Shown in pieces: positions 8,156 through 18,020 of a stretch of 64,000 nt of DNA (within the stretch, counting starts at the first letter, position 1; the number at the start of each line of letters is the position of its first letter). The stretch is from Bauldia sp. GTDB taxonomy: Bacteria > Pseudomonadota > Alphaproteobacteria > Rhizobiales > Kaistiaceae. The DNA is taken from NCBI GenBank assembly GCA_037200845.1, contig JBBCGQ010000001.1:1736001-1800000 (forward strand). The letters are read 5' to 3'. A program made the translations under genes and the position numbers. The notes below the pieces were generated by a model, which saw nothing but the letters and a program-made list of their open reading frames with translations, ran no database searches and was not told where the DNA came from.

Positions 8156-9016
8156 CTAAAGGACGACCCCAAGTCGTCCCGCCAGATCCTGCACGAACTG
8201 CCAGGCGACTCGGCCCGATCGCGCGCCGCGTGTCGTCGCCCACTCCAGCGCCTCCGCCCGCCACGATTTCTCCGGCACCCTGAGCTGGAAATGCGCGACG
8301 TAGCCGCGCACCATCTCCAGGTATTCGTCCTGGCTGCACTTGTGGAAGCCCAGCCACAGGCCGAAGCGGTCGGACAGCGACACCTTCTCCTCCACCGCTT
8401 CGCCGGGCGTGATCGCGGTCGAGGCTTCGTTCTCCGTCATGTCGCGCGGCAGAAGATGCCGGCGGTTCGACGTGGCGTAGAACACGACGTTGGCCGGCCG
8501 CCCCTCGATGCCGCCCTCCAGCGCCGCCTTCAGCGATTTGTAGGAGGCATCGTTGCCGTCGAACGACAGGTCGTCGCAGAACAATAGGAACCGGTGCGGC
8601 GCATCACGGAGCAGCGCCATCACCTCGGGCAGCGTCTCGATATCCTCGCGATGTATCTCGACCAGCTTCAGCTTGTGGCCGCGGTTGACCGCCGCATGCG
8701 CCGCCTTGACCAGCGAACTCTTGCCCATGCCGCGCGCGCCCCAGAGCAGCACGTTGTTGGCGGGCAGGCCCCTGGCAAAGCGCTCGGTGTTCTCGACGAG
8801 AATATCGCGCGGCCGCTCGATGCCCTTGAGGAGGCCAATATCGACGGCGCTCACCTGCTTCACCGGCTGCAGCGCGTGGGTCGCCGGCTGCCATACGAAG
8901 GCATCGGCCGCGCCGAAATCGGGCTTCGGCGGCTCGGCGGGCACGGCGCGGGCAATGAGCCGGGTCAGCGCGTCGAGGCGCTCGGCGATGATCTTGAGGT
9001 CGTCTTTGTCCGCCAT
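8156..9016 (-). CDS. DUF815 family AAA+-like ATPase
   Basis: A 286-residue P-loop protein with Walker A GARGMGKSS, a hhhhDD Walker B (LLFCDDLSF) and a sensor-like FYATSNRRHLLP segment, matching the DUF815 family of stand-alone ATPases often found near yajC/secDF in alphaproteobacteria. Its biological role is not established. The ATG at 9016 was preferred to one at 9055 because the extra 13 codons run into a repeat element. It is convergent with the upstream M23 gene and divergent from yajC. Confidence 0.85.
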   Translation of the reverse strand: MADKDDLKIIAERLDALTRLIARAVPAEPPKPDFGAADAFVWQPATHALQPVKQVSAVDIGLLKGIERPRDILVENTERFARGLPANNVLLWGARGMGKSSLVKAAHAAVNRGHKLKLVEIHREDIETLPEVMALLRDAPHRFLLFCDDLSFDGNDASYKSLKAALEGGIEGRPANVVFYATSNRRHLLPRDMTENEASTAITPGEAVEEKVSLSDRFGLWLGFHKCSQDEYLEMVRGYVAHFQLRVPEKSWRAEALEWATTRGARSGRVAWQFVQDLAGRLGVVL

Positions 9017-9049
9017 GGCGGGCGAGGGGGTAGCACGCGCCTCCCGCGT

Positions 9050-9157
9050 CGTCACCCCGGCGAAAGCCGGGGTCAGCGGGCGGCAGCGCGGCCTGATCTC
9101 CGCTGCCTCTGCAAACCTGTGGTTTCGCGCTGGATTCCGGCTTTCGCCGGAATGACG
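9050..9157. repeat. REP-like inverted-repeat element, copy B
   Basis: The left arm contains CCCCGGCGAAAGCCGGGG (9050-9078). The right arm CGCTGGATTCCGGCTTTCGC (9128-9157) is nearly identical to the right arm of copy A. It lies between the divergent DUF815 gene and yajC. Confidence 0.75.
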
Positions 9158-9199
9158 GGGGAGGGCTGATGTAACCCGCCGCCCGCCTGCCTATATCGT

Positions 9200-9227
9200 T
9201 TGCAAAGGGGGCGGGCGTGGCTATAGT
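9200..9227 (+). promoter_or_regulatory. Candidate sigma-70-type promoter of yajC-secDF
   Basis: TTGCAA (9200-9205) and TATAGT (9222-9227) are separated by 16 bases and lie about 55 bases upstream of the yajC start, in the only intergenic space before this five-gene operon. The call is by consensus only. Confidence 0.45.
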
Positions 9228-9280
9228 CCGCGCCGCTTCGCGGGGAGAAATTCTTTCCGCGGTTCAAGGAGATATTGGGG

Positions 9281-9616
9281 ATGTTCATTACCGAGGCCTA
9301 TGCACAGTCCGGCGCGGCGGCGGGCGGACCGACGAGCCTCCTTTTCCAGTTCGCTCCCATTCTCCTTATCTTCGTCATTATGTACTTCCTTATTCTGCGG
9401 CCGAACCAGCAGAAGCAGCGTCAGCACCGCGAGATGGTCGCCAACCTCCGCCGCGGCGACACCGTCGTCACTTCCGGCGGCCTGATCGGCAAGGTCGATA
9501 AGGTTGACGAGACCGAGGTGCGGATCGAGCTGGCCGAGGGCGTGCGCGTGCGCGTCGTGCGCAGTTCCATCGGCGAAGTGCGTACCCGAGGCGAGCCCGT
9601 GAAGGACGCGACCTGA
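9281..9616 (+). CDS. yajC: Sec translocase accessory subunit YajC
   Basis: This small single-span inner-membrane protein associates with SecDF. The 111 residues show an Ala/Gly-rich N-terminus, one transmembrane helix (LLFQFAPILLIFVIMYFLIL), the RPNQQKQRQHREM boundary motif and the LRRGDTVVTSGGLIGKV cytoplasmic domain. The ATG at 9281 has AAGGAG nine bases upstream; a TTG six bases earlier is too close to it. It is the first gene of the yajC-secD-secF operon. Confidence 0.95.
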   Translation: MFITEAYAQSGAAAGGPTSLLFQFAPILLIFVIMYFLILRPNQQKQRQHREMVANLRRGDTVVTSGGLIGKVDKVDETEVRIELAEGVRVRVVRSSIGEVRTRGEPVKDAT

Positions 9617-9646
9617 CGCGTCTTAAATTTTTGATGGACTGATCCG

Positions 9647-11253
<1,607 letters not shown>

Positions 11254-11257
<4 letters not shown>

Positions 11258-12237
11258 GCTACTGGAGATTTCCGCTTCGTCTCATTCCGGACGACACCAA
11301 TCTGCCCTTCATGAAATGGGCGCGCGTCCGCACGCCGATTTCGCTGGCGCTCATCGTGCTGTCGTTCGTGCTGTTCTTCACCGTCGGCGTCAATGAAGGC
11401 ATCGACTTCAAGGGCGGCACGGTGATCGAGATTCACTCGATCAACGGCGTCGCCGACACCGCGAAGATCCGCGGTATCGTCGACGGCCTCGGCCTCGGCG
11501 ACGTGCAGATCCAGAACATCGGCAGCGAGAACGACGTGCTGATCCGCGTTGCGACCCAGCCGGGCGGCGAAGCTGCCCAGCAGCAGGTCGTAGAGAAGGT
11601 GCGCGGATCGTTGAGCACCAGCGAGTACGAATACCGCAACGTCGAGGTCGTCGGCCCGCGCGTCTCCGGCGAACTGGCGACGACCGGCACCTACGCCGTG
11701 CTGTTCACCATCGCCGGCATCATGGCCTACATCTGGTTCCGCTTCGAATGGCAGTTCGGCATTGCCGCGGTGGCGACGCTCGTCCACGACGCCATCCTCA
11801 CGCTCGGCTTCTTCGCGATCACGCAGATCGACTTCAACCTGACCAGCCTCGCGGCGATCCTGACCATCATCGGTTACTCGCTCAACGATACGGTCGTCAT
11901 CTTCGACCGCATCCGCGAGATCCTGCGGCGTTACAAGCAGATGCCGATCCGCGAGGTCATCGACCTCGCCACCAACCAGACGCTGGCGCGCACCATCATG
12001 ACGTCGCTGACGCTGGAGCTGGCGCTGATCTCGCTTTATCTGTTCGGCGGCCCGGTAGTGCAGTCGTTCACCGCGGCGATGATCTGGGGCATCTTCGTCG
12101 CCACCGCCTCGTCGATCTTCATCGGCGGCCCGATCCTCGTCTACTTCAACATCCGCCCGCGTCCGACCGACGCCAAGGTCGAGGACGAAGCGGCGGAGGA
12201 GAAGGCGGCCGACACCACCACGGTCGCCGGCGCCTGA
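11254..12237 (+). CDS. secF: Protein translocase subunit SecF
   Basis: The partner of SecD. The 327-residue product shows GIDFKGGTVIEI near residue 50, the GYSLNDTVVIFDRIRE signature and six predicted membrane helices. The GTG at 11254 was chosen because it overlaps the secD stop and begins 20 bases before the conserved RLIPDDTN segment; an upstream open frame exists only as overlap with secD. An acidic Ala-rich tail ends the protein. Confidence 0.96.
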
Positions 12238-12248
12238 GCCGCGGCGCC

Positions 12249-12626
12249 GTGGCCGTCGTCATCCGCGACGCGCACTACCCCGGCCGCGCTCCGATCGCCG
12301 CGTACGGCAACGGCGGCTTTCGTTTCGCCAACATGTCGCATCGCGGCTCGCTGCTTTGCCTGCCGAGCGGCATCTACGGCTGGGACGCGCCCGATCCGCT
12401 CGATGTCGACAGCCTCGCCAAGGTCTTCGCCGAGGCCGACGGCATCGAGATTCTGCTGGTCGGCACCGGCATCGACCTCCGCCCGCTGTCCGCCGCCATC
12501 CGCGAGCGCTGCCGCGCCGAGCACATCGTCGCCGAGCCGATGGCGACGGGCGCCGCTGTCCGCACCTTCAACGTGCTGCTGTCGGAAGAGCGCGCGGTCG
12601 CCGCGGCGCTGACCGCCGTCGCCTGA
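12249..12626 (+). CDS. Mth938-like (DUF498) protein, NDUFAF3 homologue
   Basis: A 125-residue single-domain protein of the Mth938/DUF498 fold (IEILLVGTGIDLRPLS, then EPMATGAAVRTFNVLLSEERAVAAAL). The mitochondrial member NDUFAF3 is a complex I assembly factor; the bacterial function is not known. The GTG at 12249 lies 11 bases after secF. The stop overlaps the ATG of the next gene (TGATG), so the pair is translationally coupled, and the next gene is the NDUFAF6-like protein. Confidence 0.82.
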   Translation: MAVVIRDAHYPGRAPIAAYGNGGFRFANMSHRGSLLCLPSGIYGWDAPDPLDVDSLAKVFAEADGIEILLVGTGIDLRPLSAAIRERCRAEHIVAEPMATGAAVRTFNVLLSEERAVAAALTAVA

Positions 12627-13483
12627 TGAGCGACAAGCCGGCCCCGTCGCCGCTCGCCGAGGCCTATGCCCGCGCCGGCGAGGCCGTGCAGAAGAGCGAC
12701 CACGACCGCTACATCACCGACCTTTTCGCGCCCGAGCCGTTCCGCCGCCATCTCTTCGCGCTGCACGCCTTCAACGCGGAGGTGGCGCGCGTCCGCGACG
12801 TCGTCTCGGATCCGATGCTCGGCGAAATCCGCCTGCAATGGTGGCGCGACTCGATCCTCAACAACGCCGGCGGCGGCCACCCGATCGCCACCGCGCTGAA
12901 CGCAACCATCGCCAAGTTTCACCTGCCCAAGGGCGCGTTCCAGCGCCTGATCGATGCGCGCCTGTTCGACCTCTACGACGACCCGATGCCCAGCCTGAAC
13001 GATCTCGAGGGCTACGCCGGCGAGACGTCGTCGGCGCTGATCCAGTTGGCGGCGATCATCCTCGCCGAGGGCCACGATCCGGGCACCGCCGATGCCGCCG
13101 GCCACGCCGGCGTCGCCTACGCCCTGACCGGCCTGATGCGCGCGCTGCCGATCCACGCCCGCCGCGGCCAGTTGTTCCTGCCGGTCAATATGATCGCGAC
13201 GCGCGGCCTCGACACGCGCACGCTGTTCGCCGGCAAATCGTCGCCCGAGCTGGTGACGCTGCTCGCCGACCTCCGCACGATCGTGCGCCAGCATCTCGCC
13301 GAGGCGGAACGCGACATCGCCGACCTCGCACCGCCGGTGAAGGCGGCGTTCCTGCCGCTGGCGCTGATCCGGCCTTACCTCGAGCGGATGGACAGGCCCG
13401 GCTACGATCCCTTTGCGGGCGACATCGAGCTGGGTCCGTGGCGTCGGCAGTGGATCATCTGGCGCGCCGCGCGGCGGATGTAG
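12626..13483 (+). CDS. Squalene/phytoene synthase-fold protein, NDUFAF6-like
   Basis: A 285-residue all-helical protein of the trans-isoprenyl diphosphate synthase family. The first Asp motif is recognisable (RVRDVVSDPMLGEIRLQWWRD), but the second, DxxED in true synthases, is replaced by a stretch reading LMRALPIHARRGQLFLP. Prenyl-diphosphate condensation is therefore unlikely. This pattern and the coupling to the Mth938 gene point to the NDUFAF6-type complex I assembly branch rather than to carotenoid or hopanoid synthesis; no other isoprenoid gene is nearby. Confidence 0.8.
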   Translation: MSDKPAPSPLAEAYARAGEAVQKSDHDRYITDLFAPEPFRRHLFALHAFNAEVARVRDVVSDPMLGEIRLQWWRDSILNNAGGGHPIATALNATIAKFHLPKGAFQRLIDARLFDLYDDPMPSLNDLEGYAGETSSALIQLAAIILAEGHDPGTADAAGHAGVAYALTGLMRALPIHARRGQLFLPVNMIATRGLDTRTLFAGKSSPELVTLLADLRTIVRQHLAEAERDIADLAPPVKAAFLPLALIRPYLERMDRPGYDPFAGDIELGPWRRQWIIWRAARRM

Positions 13484-14866
13484 CTACTCGGCCGCCTCGG
13501 CCGCCGGTCCCGCCAGCCACGCATCGAGATCGTTCAGCGCCCGCGTCGTGATCGCGCGCCGCTTGGCCTTGCCGCGCTCCGCATGCGGCATCCGCGCGGT
13601 GGGCTCAGGGGGCGGAGGGAAGAGGCCGAAGTTGACGTTCATAGGCTGGAAGGATTGCGGGCCCGCCGCGATGTGCCCTCCGGTGATGTGCCCGAGGATC
13701 GCGCCGGACGCCGTCGTCGCCGGCGGCACGCGGATCTCCTCGCCGAGCTTCTCGGCAGCGGCGAAGCGCCCGGCGAGCAGGCCGATGGCGGCGGATTCGA
13801 CGTAGCCCTCGCAGCCGGTGATCTGCCCGGCGAATCGGAGCCTCGGCTCCGCCTTCAGCCGTAGGACGCCGTCGAGCAGCTTCGGCGAATTGAGGAACGT
13901 GTTCCGATGCAGGCCGCCCAGCCGCGCGAACTCCGCGTGCTGCAGGCCGGGGATCAGCCGGAAGGTGTCGGCCTGGATGGCATAGCGCAGCCGCGTCTGG
14001 AACCCGACCATGTTGAACAGCGTGCCCAGCGCATTGTCCTGCCGGAGCTGCACCACGGCGTACGCTTTTTCGTTCGGCTTGTGAGCGTTGGTGAGCCCGA
14101 CAGGCTTCATCGGTCCATGCCGCAACGTCTCGCGCCCGCGCTCCGCCATCACCTCGATCGGCAGGCAGCCGTCGAAGTAGGGGACGTTCTCCCAGTCGTG
14201 CGACTTGTGCTGCTCGCCGGCGAGCAGCACGTCGACGAAGGCGTCGTACTCCGCCTTGGTCATCGGGCAGTTGATGTAGTCCTTGCCGGTGCCGCCGGGC
14301 CCGACCTTGTCGTAGCGCGACTGGAACCAGGCCACGTCCATGTCGATCGAATCGAAATGCACGATCGGCGCGATGGCGTCGAAGAAGGCGAGGGCGTCTT
14401 CGCCGGTCAGCCCGCGGATGGCTTCGGCGAGCGGCGGCGCGGTGAGGGGACCGGTGGCGATGATGACGCTGTCCCAATCGGCGGGGGGCAGCCCGGCGAC
14501 TTCTTCCCGCGCGACGGTGATGAGGGGATGATCGTTTATCTTGGCGGAGACGGCGTCGGAGAACCCGACACGATCGACGGCCAGCGCCCCGCCGGCCGGC
14601 ACCTGATGCGAATCGGCCGCCGACATGATGAGCGAACCGGCGCGGCGTAGCTCCTCGTGGAGCAGGCCGACGGCGTTCTGTTCCCGGTCGTCGGAGCGGA
14701 AGGAATTGGAGCACACCAGTTCGGCGAGCCCGTCGGTCTGGTGCGCCTCGGTGCGGCGGAGCGGCCGCATCTCGTGCAGGACAACCGGCACGCCGCGCGC
14801 GGCCACCTGCCAGGCGGCTTCCGAGCCGGCGAGGCCGCCGCCGATGATGTGGACCGGGGTTGTCAT
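13484..14866 (-). CDS. trmFO: Methylenetetrahydrofolate-tRNA-(uracil-5-)-methyltransferase TrmFO
   Basis: A flavoprotein that makes ribothymidine-54 in tRNA using methylene-THF. The 460-residue product has the N-terminal FAD motif ([16 protein letters not shown]), the HEMRP motif and the [11 protein letters not shown] signature, plus [13 protein letters not shown] and the [11 protein letters not shown]-terminal segment. The ATG at 14866 starts four residues before the FAD strand. It is convergent with the NDUFAF6-like gene with no intergenic bases (the two stop codons abut). Confidence 0.95.
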   Translation of the reverse strand: MTTPVHIIGGGLAGSEAAWQVAARGVPVVLHEMRPLRRTEAHQTDGLAELVCSNSFRSDDREQNAVGLLHEELRRAGSLIMSAADSHQVPAGGALAVDRVGFSDAVSAKINDHPLITVAREEVAGLPPADWDSVIIATGPLTAPPLAEAIRGLTGEDALAFFDAIAPIVHFDSIDMDVAWFQSRYDKVGPGGTGKDYINCPMTKAEYDAFVDVLLAGEQHKSHDWENVPYFDGCLPIEVMAERGRETLRHGPMKPVGLTNAHKPNEKAYAVVQLRQDNALGTLFNMVGFQTRLRYAIQADTFRLIPGLQHAEFARLGGLHRNTFLNSPKLLDGVLRLKAEPRLRFAGQITGCEGYVESAAIGLLAGRFAAAEKLGEEIRVPPATTASGAILGHITGGHIAAGPQSFQPMNVNFGLFPPPPEPTARMPHAERGKAKRRAITTRALNDLDAWLAGPAAEAAE

Positions 14867-14900
14867 GGCGCGGAACCTAGTGCGGAGCACCCGGTGCCGC

Positions 14901-14940
14901 AAAAAGAAAAACGCCCGCCAGGGAGGAATTGGCGGGCGTT
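14901..14940 (-). terminator. Intrinsic terminator of the DUF1127/RNA array transcript
   Basis: Perfect 11-bp stem AACGCCCGCCA/TGGCGGGCGTT with a 9-base loop, followed on the minus strand by TTTTTCTTTTT. It is also the third anti-SD hairpin. Confidence 0.85.
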
Positions 14941-15037
14941 TCTCTCAAGGAGCGGTCGATCTGGGAGGAACGATCCCGCTCCGCGTCGCCAGGGGAACCT
15001 TGGGAGGAAAGACCCCGGGCGAATTCGGTAGTGTTGG
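14901..15037 (-). ncRNA. Tandem anti-Shine-Dalgarno hairpin array ('cuckoo'/CcsR-like RNAs) downstream of DUF1127
   Basis: Read on the minus strand directly after the DUF1127 stop, three consecutive stem-loops occur: hairpin 1 at 15018-14989 (CCGGGG/CCCCTGG), hairpin 2 at 14982-14949 (GGAGCGG-GATC / GATC-GA-CCGCTCC), hairpin 3 at 14940-14910 (AACGCCCGCCA/TGGCGGGCGTT, the terminator). Each loop carries the same octamer TTCCTCCC (minus-strand complement of GGGAGGAA at 15002-15009, 14963-14970 and 14921-14928), complementary to ribosome-binding sites. In alphaproteobacteria, families of sRNAs with CCUCCUCCC-type loops are known downstream of DUF1127 genes (CcaF1 and CcsR1-4 of Rhodobacter). Position and structure fit that family; expression is inferred. 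Confidence 0.75.
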
Positions 15038-15193
15038 CTAGATCTGCGCGGCCGACTGGCGCGCGATCATCGCGATCTCGGAGCGACGGATGCCGACGTC
15101 GGCGAGGTCGCGGTTGGAAAGCTGCGAGAGTTCCTTGAAGGTCTCGCGGTACTTGCGCCAGGCGCGGTAAGAATTGACCAGCTTGTTGCTCAT
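15038..15193 (-). CDS. DUF1127 (YjiS-like) small basic protein
   Basis: A 51-residue Arg-rich protein with the DUF1127 signature (SYRAWRKYRETFKELSQLSNRDLADVGIRRSEI). Such proteins are stress- and stationary-phase induced in alphaproteobacteria, and in Rhodobacter the homologue CcaF1 acts in RNA turnover; the role here is by analogy. The start ATG at 15193 has AAAGGA about eight bases upstream. The gene is followed on the same strand by three anti-SD hairpins (14901-15037). Confidence 0.88.
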   Translation of the reverse strand: MSNKLVNSYRAWRKYRETFKELSQLSNRDLADVGIRRSEIAMIARQSAAQI

Positions 15194-15472
15194 GGTGTCG
15201 TCCTTTCGAATAAGACCGCCTCGGAGGCGGGGAATCGCTGCTCGGGTCTTTTTGTTTACAGCGCGAAGATAAGCGCCGGACCTGGCCGGATGCAGAGGAA
15301 ATATCGCATACCGGCCCTTCACTTGGTGCAGAGCAGCACAATTCCGTCACACATGCTGCAATGCGGTAAAGATGGGCCGTAAGCGGTTACCGGCGACATT
15401 CCTTTTCGGATTTTGGGGGCGGCGGAGAATGAGTGCGGCAGGCTTGGCGCCGGTATCGGAATCTCAAACCCG

Positions 15473-15892
15473 ATGAAGCAATCGATTCACCATCTCGTGA
15501 TCGCGCCCCGCCGCGGCAGGGGCCTGACCGAGATCACCGCGCCGGTCGCCCGCTGGGTGAGCGGGCAGGGAATCGCGACCGGGATTCTCACCGTTTTCTG
15601 CCGCCACACTTCGGCGTCGCTGCTGATTCAGGAAAACGCCGACCCGGATGTCCGCACCGACCTCGAGGCGTGGTTCGAACGCGCGGCGCCGGAGGATGGT
15701 CCGTATGTCCACGACGCCGAGGGTCCCGACGACATGCCGGCCCACATCCGCACCGCGCTTACCGCGGTGAGCCTCGCGATCCCGATCGACCGCGGCAGTA
15801 TGGTGCTCGGCACCTGGCAGGGCATCTACCTGTTCGAGCACCGCCGCGCGCCGCACCGGCGCGAGATCGTGCTCCACCTTATCGGGGAGTAG
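15473..15892 (+). CDS. YjbQ/UPF0047 family protein (secondary thiamine-phosphate synthase)
   Basis: A 139-residue protein with the YjbQ signatures: GQGIATGILTVFCRHTSASLLIQENADPDVRTDLE near residues 25-60, then DDMPAHIRTAL and GTWQGIYLFEHR near the C-terminus, with the conserved His residues of the putative active site. Family members show weak thiamine-phosphate synthase activity in vitro; the physiological substrate is unclear. The ATG at 15473 gives the standard family length. It overlaps the convergent GNAT gene by 14 bases. Confidence 0.88.
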   Translation: MKQSIHHLVIAPRRGRGLTEITAPVARWVSGQGIATGILTVFCRHTSASLLIQENADPDVRTDLEAWFERAAPEDGPYVHDAEGPDDMPAHIRTALTAVSLAIPIDRGSMVLGTWQGIYLFEHRRAPHRREIVLHLIGE

Positions 15893-16184
15893 GCGGCGTC
15901 TCGTCGGGCTGGGCCAGCAGGTCCTGGTACTCGCGGTGGCGCTTGATGTAGCTGGCGATGAACGGGCAAAGCGCCACGACCTTCTGGCCGGCGGCGCGGG
16001 CTGCGTCGAGCGCGCCCTTGGCCAGTTTCGAGCCGACGCCCTTGCCGGAAAGCGCCTCCGGCACTTCCGTGTGGGTAAAGGTGATCACGTTGCCTTGCAG
16101 CCGGTACCAGCTCTTCGCGACCTGATCGTCGATCTCGAGCTCGAAGCGGTGACTGCGGGTATTGTCGCGGACGTCGGATGCCAT
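15879..16184 (-). CDS. GNAT-fold N-acetyltransferase, YjdJ/NATD1-like
   Basis: A 101-residue minimal GNAT domain. FTHTEVPEALSGKGVGSKLAKGALDAAR contains the acetyl-CoA pyrophosphate-binding loop (GKGVGSKL), followed by VVALCPFIASYIKRHREY, typical of the small YjdJ/NATD1 family. The substrate is unknown. The ATG at 16184 is preferred, though an in-frame TTG at 16196 is possible; neither has a strong ribosome site. Confidence 0.85.
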   Translation of the reverse strand: MASDVRDNTRSHRFELEIDDQVAKSWYRLQGNVITFTHTEVPEALSGKGVGSKLAKGALDAARAAGQKVVALCPFIASYIKRHREYQDLLAQPDETPPTPR

Positions 16185-16206
16185 CGGTATCGCCAACAGA
16201 AAGGGA

Positions 16207-16230
16207 GCCGGCAGCAGGAGGCGCCGGCTA
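16207..16230 (-). terminator. Possible terminator downstream of cold-shock gene
   Basis: Stem AGCCGGC/GCCGGCT with a 10-base loop just 3' of the minus-strand cold-shock gene, followed on that strand by CCCTTT. The weak T-run makes this tentative. Confidence 0.35.
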
Positions 16231-16256
16231 CGGGGAGACCGATAGATGGTGTGGCT

Positions 16257-16460
16257 TCAGGCTTTCGCCAGGTTCGAGGCAGCCAGCTTGCCGCGCTCGG
16301 TCACCACTTCGTATGAAATCTTGTCGCCCTCGTTCAGCCCCTGCAAACCGGCACGCTGCACGGCCGTGATGTGCACGAACACATCCTTGCTGCCGTCACT
16401 CGGCTGGATAAAACCGAAGCCCTTGGAGGTATTGAAAAACTTGACGGTACCCACCGGCAT
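16257..16460 (-). CDS. Cold-shock protein (CspA family), copy 1
   Basis: A 67-residue single cold-shock domain with the RNP1 motif KGFGFI and RNP2 motif DVFVHI. These proteins bind single-stranded RNA and DNA and melt RNA structure. The start MPVGTVKFFN at 16460 fits the family; an in-frame extension upstream is not conserved. A second copy with about 60% visible identity lies at 18283-18486 on the same strand. Confidence 0.93.
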   Translation of the reverse strand: MPVGTVKFFNTSKGFGFIQPSDGSKDVFVHITAVQRAGLQGLNEGDKISYEVVTERGKLAASNLAKA

Positions 16461-16584
16461 AAGACTATTCCCTCGGTACAAGACGGCCCCCACCGGCCGC
16501 CGCCGAGACCCTTTATAACCGAAAACCGGGCGCCTGCGTACCCTCGCCTTGCTCGCCGGCCCGGGCGCGGGCTATGCAGCCCTC

Positions 16585-17415
16585 GTGATCCAGATCGTCT
16601 GCATCAAGTGGGGCGCGAAATACGGCATCGACGCCGTCAACCGCATCCACCGTACCGTGCGCCGCCAAACCGGCGCCCCGGTTCGGTTCGTGCTGATTGC
16701 CGATAGTGTCGACGGGGGGCTCGATCCCGAAATCGAGGTGAAGCCGTTTCCGCCGTTTCCGGTGCCCTTCGATCTCCTGAAGCAGGGCTGCCGGCTGAAG
16801 CTCGCGATGTTCGCGCCGGGCCTGCTCGATCCCGACCTGCCGACGATCTATTTCGACCTCGACACGGTCATCCGCGGTGACGTGCAGCGCATCGCCGACC
16901 AGCTCGACCGCACGCGCGCGCTCTACATGCTGCAGAACCACTACGTGCAGTTCTGGCGCTACCAGTCGCTGCTCAAGCTGATCGGTTCCGAGCTCTTCTA
17001 CTACGGCAACTCGTCGGTGCTGGCCTTCCATCCCGGTCGCTTCGGCTTCATCTACGAAAAATTCTGCGAGCTGATCTCGACGGCGCCACGCGACTCGCTG
17101 CCCCGCCAGATGAAAAGCGACGAGCGCTTCATGAGCTGGGCCGCACAAGGGCAGGTGCGCGTCTTCCCGCGCAGCCTCGCCGTGAAGTTCGCCGAGGAAT
17201 ACATGGCGCCGTGGACGATCGTCGAAGATGTCCGCAGCCGCCTGCCGTGGGTGGCGCGCCGGCGCGAAAATCTCGTCGCCATCACCTTCGTCGGCGGGGC
17301 GCTGAAGCCGTCGGAGCTCGCGAAGCTGAAGAAGGGCGACATCCTGCGCTACCGCCACTTCCGCTACCGCTGGCAGCCGGACGCCTTTCGCGACTATTGG
17401 GACGTTTCGACCTGA
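16585..17415 (+). CDS. Glycosyltransferase (GT-A/GT8-like)
   Basis: A 276-residue protein with a GT-A type core: VCIKWGAKYG at the start, IYFDLDTVIRGD carrying the DxD-type motif (around residue 95), and YYGNSSVLAFHPGRF downstream. These features resemble GT8-like and capsular or LPS-modifying transferases. Donor and acceptor cannot be read from the sequence. The GTG at 16585 is the first plausible start before the conserved first strand. There are no membrane segments, so it probably acts in the cytoplasm on a sugar acceptor. Confidence 0.7.
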   Translation: MIQIVCIKWGAKYGIDAVNRIHRTVRRQTGAPVRFVLIADSVDGGLDPEIEVKPFPPFPVPFDLLKQGCRLKLAMFAPGLLDPDLPTIYFDLDTVIRGDVQRIADQLDRTRALYMLQNHYVQFWRYQSLLKLIGSELFYYGNSSVLAFHPGRFGFIYEKFCELISTAPRDSLPRQMKSDERFMSWAAQGQVRVFPRSLAVKFAEEYMAPWTIVEDVRSRLPWVARRRENLVAITFVGGALKPSELAKLKKGDILRYRHFRYRWQPDAFRDYWDVST

Positions 17416-17497
17416 CGCGCGAGCTTCGCCGTCTAAAGTTTTCCTAAAACCGGCCGCCCGACCTTGGGTTTTTTGTCAATGTCCCGGCGCGACAATC

Positions 17498-17782
17498 ATG
17501 CCCATGACCTCGTTTTCGAGTCATAGCCAACGGGAGCCGCGCCGCGGCGAGCTGGACGCCATCCTCGCCCCGCACGCCCGCGCCGCGCTTCGCCTGATAT
17601 GCGGCGAGCTGCAGGACCTGCACCGCCGCGCCGACATGATCGACGACGTCTACCTTGCCGAACTGATCGGGGCCGCGGCGGATGAGGCCCAGGACCAGCT
17701 CCGCGACGACCTCGTGCTGCGCGAGGCCGAACACGCCAAGCCGGCCGACAGCGACGCCGCCGAGCAAGCGCCGGAACGGTAG
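17498..17782 (+). CDS. Small hypothetical protein
   Basis: A 94-residue acidic, helical protein, not recognised as a family. Third codon positions are strongly G/C in this frame (for example the stretch encoding RRGELDAILAPHARAALRL), supporting real coding, whereas the opposite strand frame is a shadow. An ATG two codons later is an alternative start. It is convergent with the small gene pair at 17793-18202. Confidence 0.6.
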   Translation: MPMTSFSSHSQREPRRGELDAILAPHARAALRLICGELQDLHRRADMIDDVYLAELIGAAADEAQDQLRDDLVLREAEHAKPADSDAAEQAPER

Positions 17783-17792
17783 GGCGCTGCCG

Positions 17793-18020
17793 CTACTTGC
17801 CGGAGCGCACCAGGCGGGCGATCTCGCGCGGCGCCTTGCCTGACAGGTCGGCGATCTTGCGATCCTGATCCATGATGAAGGTCTTGGCCGCGTCGTCGCC
17901 GCCCGGGCCCGAGAGCTCGGCCGCCGGCACCTTGCGGTTGGAAGCGCGGCTGCCGTCTTCGTAGAACACATCGAAGAGCACCGTGCTGGTGTCGATCTTT
18001 TCCTTTTTGCGAGCCATCAT
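17793..18020 (-). CDS. Small hypothetical protein, coupled to upstream gene
   Basis: About 75 residues, starting MMARKKEKIDTSTVLFDVFY and continuing with SNRKVPAAEL and a basic C-terminus. The start ATG overlaps the stop of the 61-residue gene upstream (ATGA) and has GGAG five bases before it. I do not recognise a family with known function; similar small charged proteins are widespread in Hyphomicrobiales. Confidence 0.7.
   Translation of the reverse strand: MMARKKEKIDTSTVLFDVFYEDGSRASNRKVPAAELSGPGGDDAAKTFIMDQDRKIADLSGKAPREIARLVRSGK

Noticed and set aside
12626-13483. Carotenoid or hopanoid (phytoene/squalene) synthase
   Set aside because: The second Asp-rich motif is missing and no isoprenoid genes are nearby; the NDUFAF6-like branch fits better.
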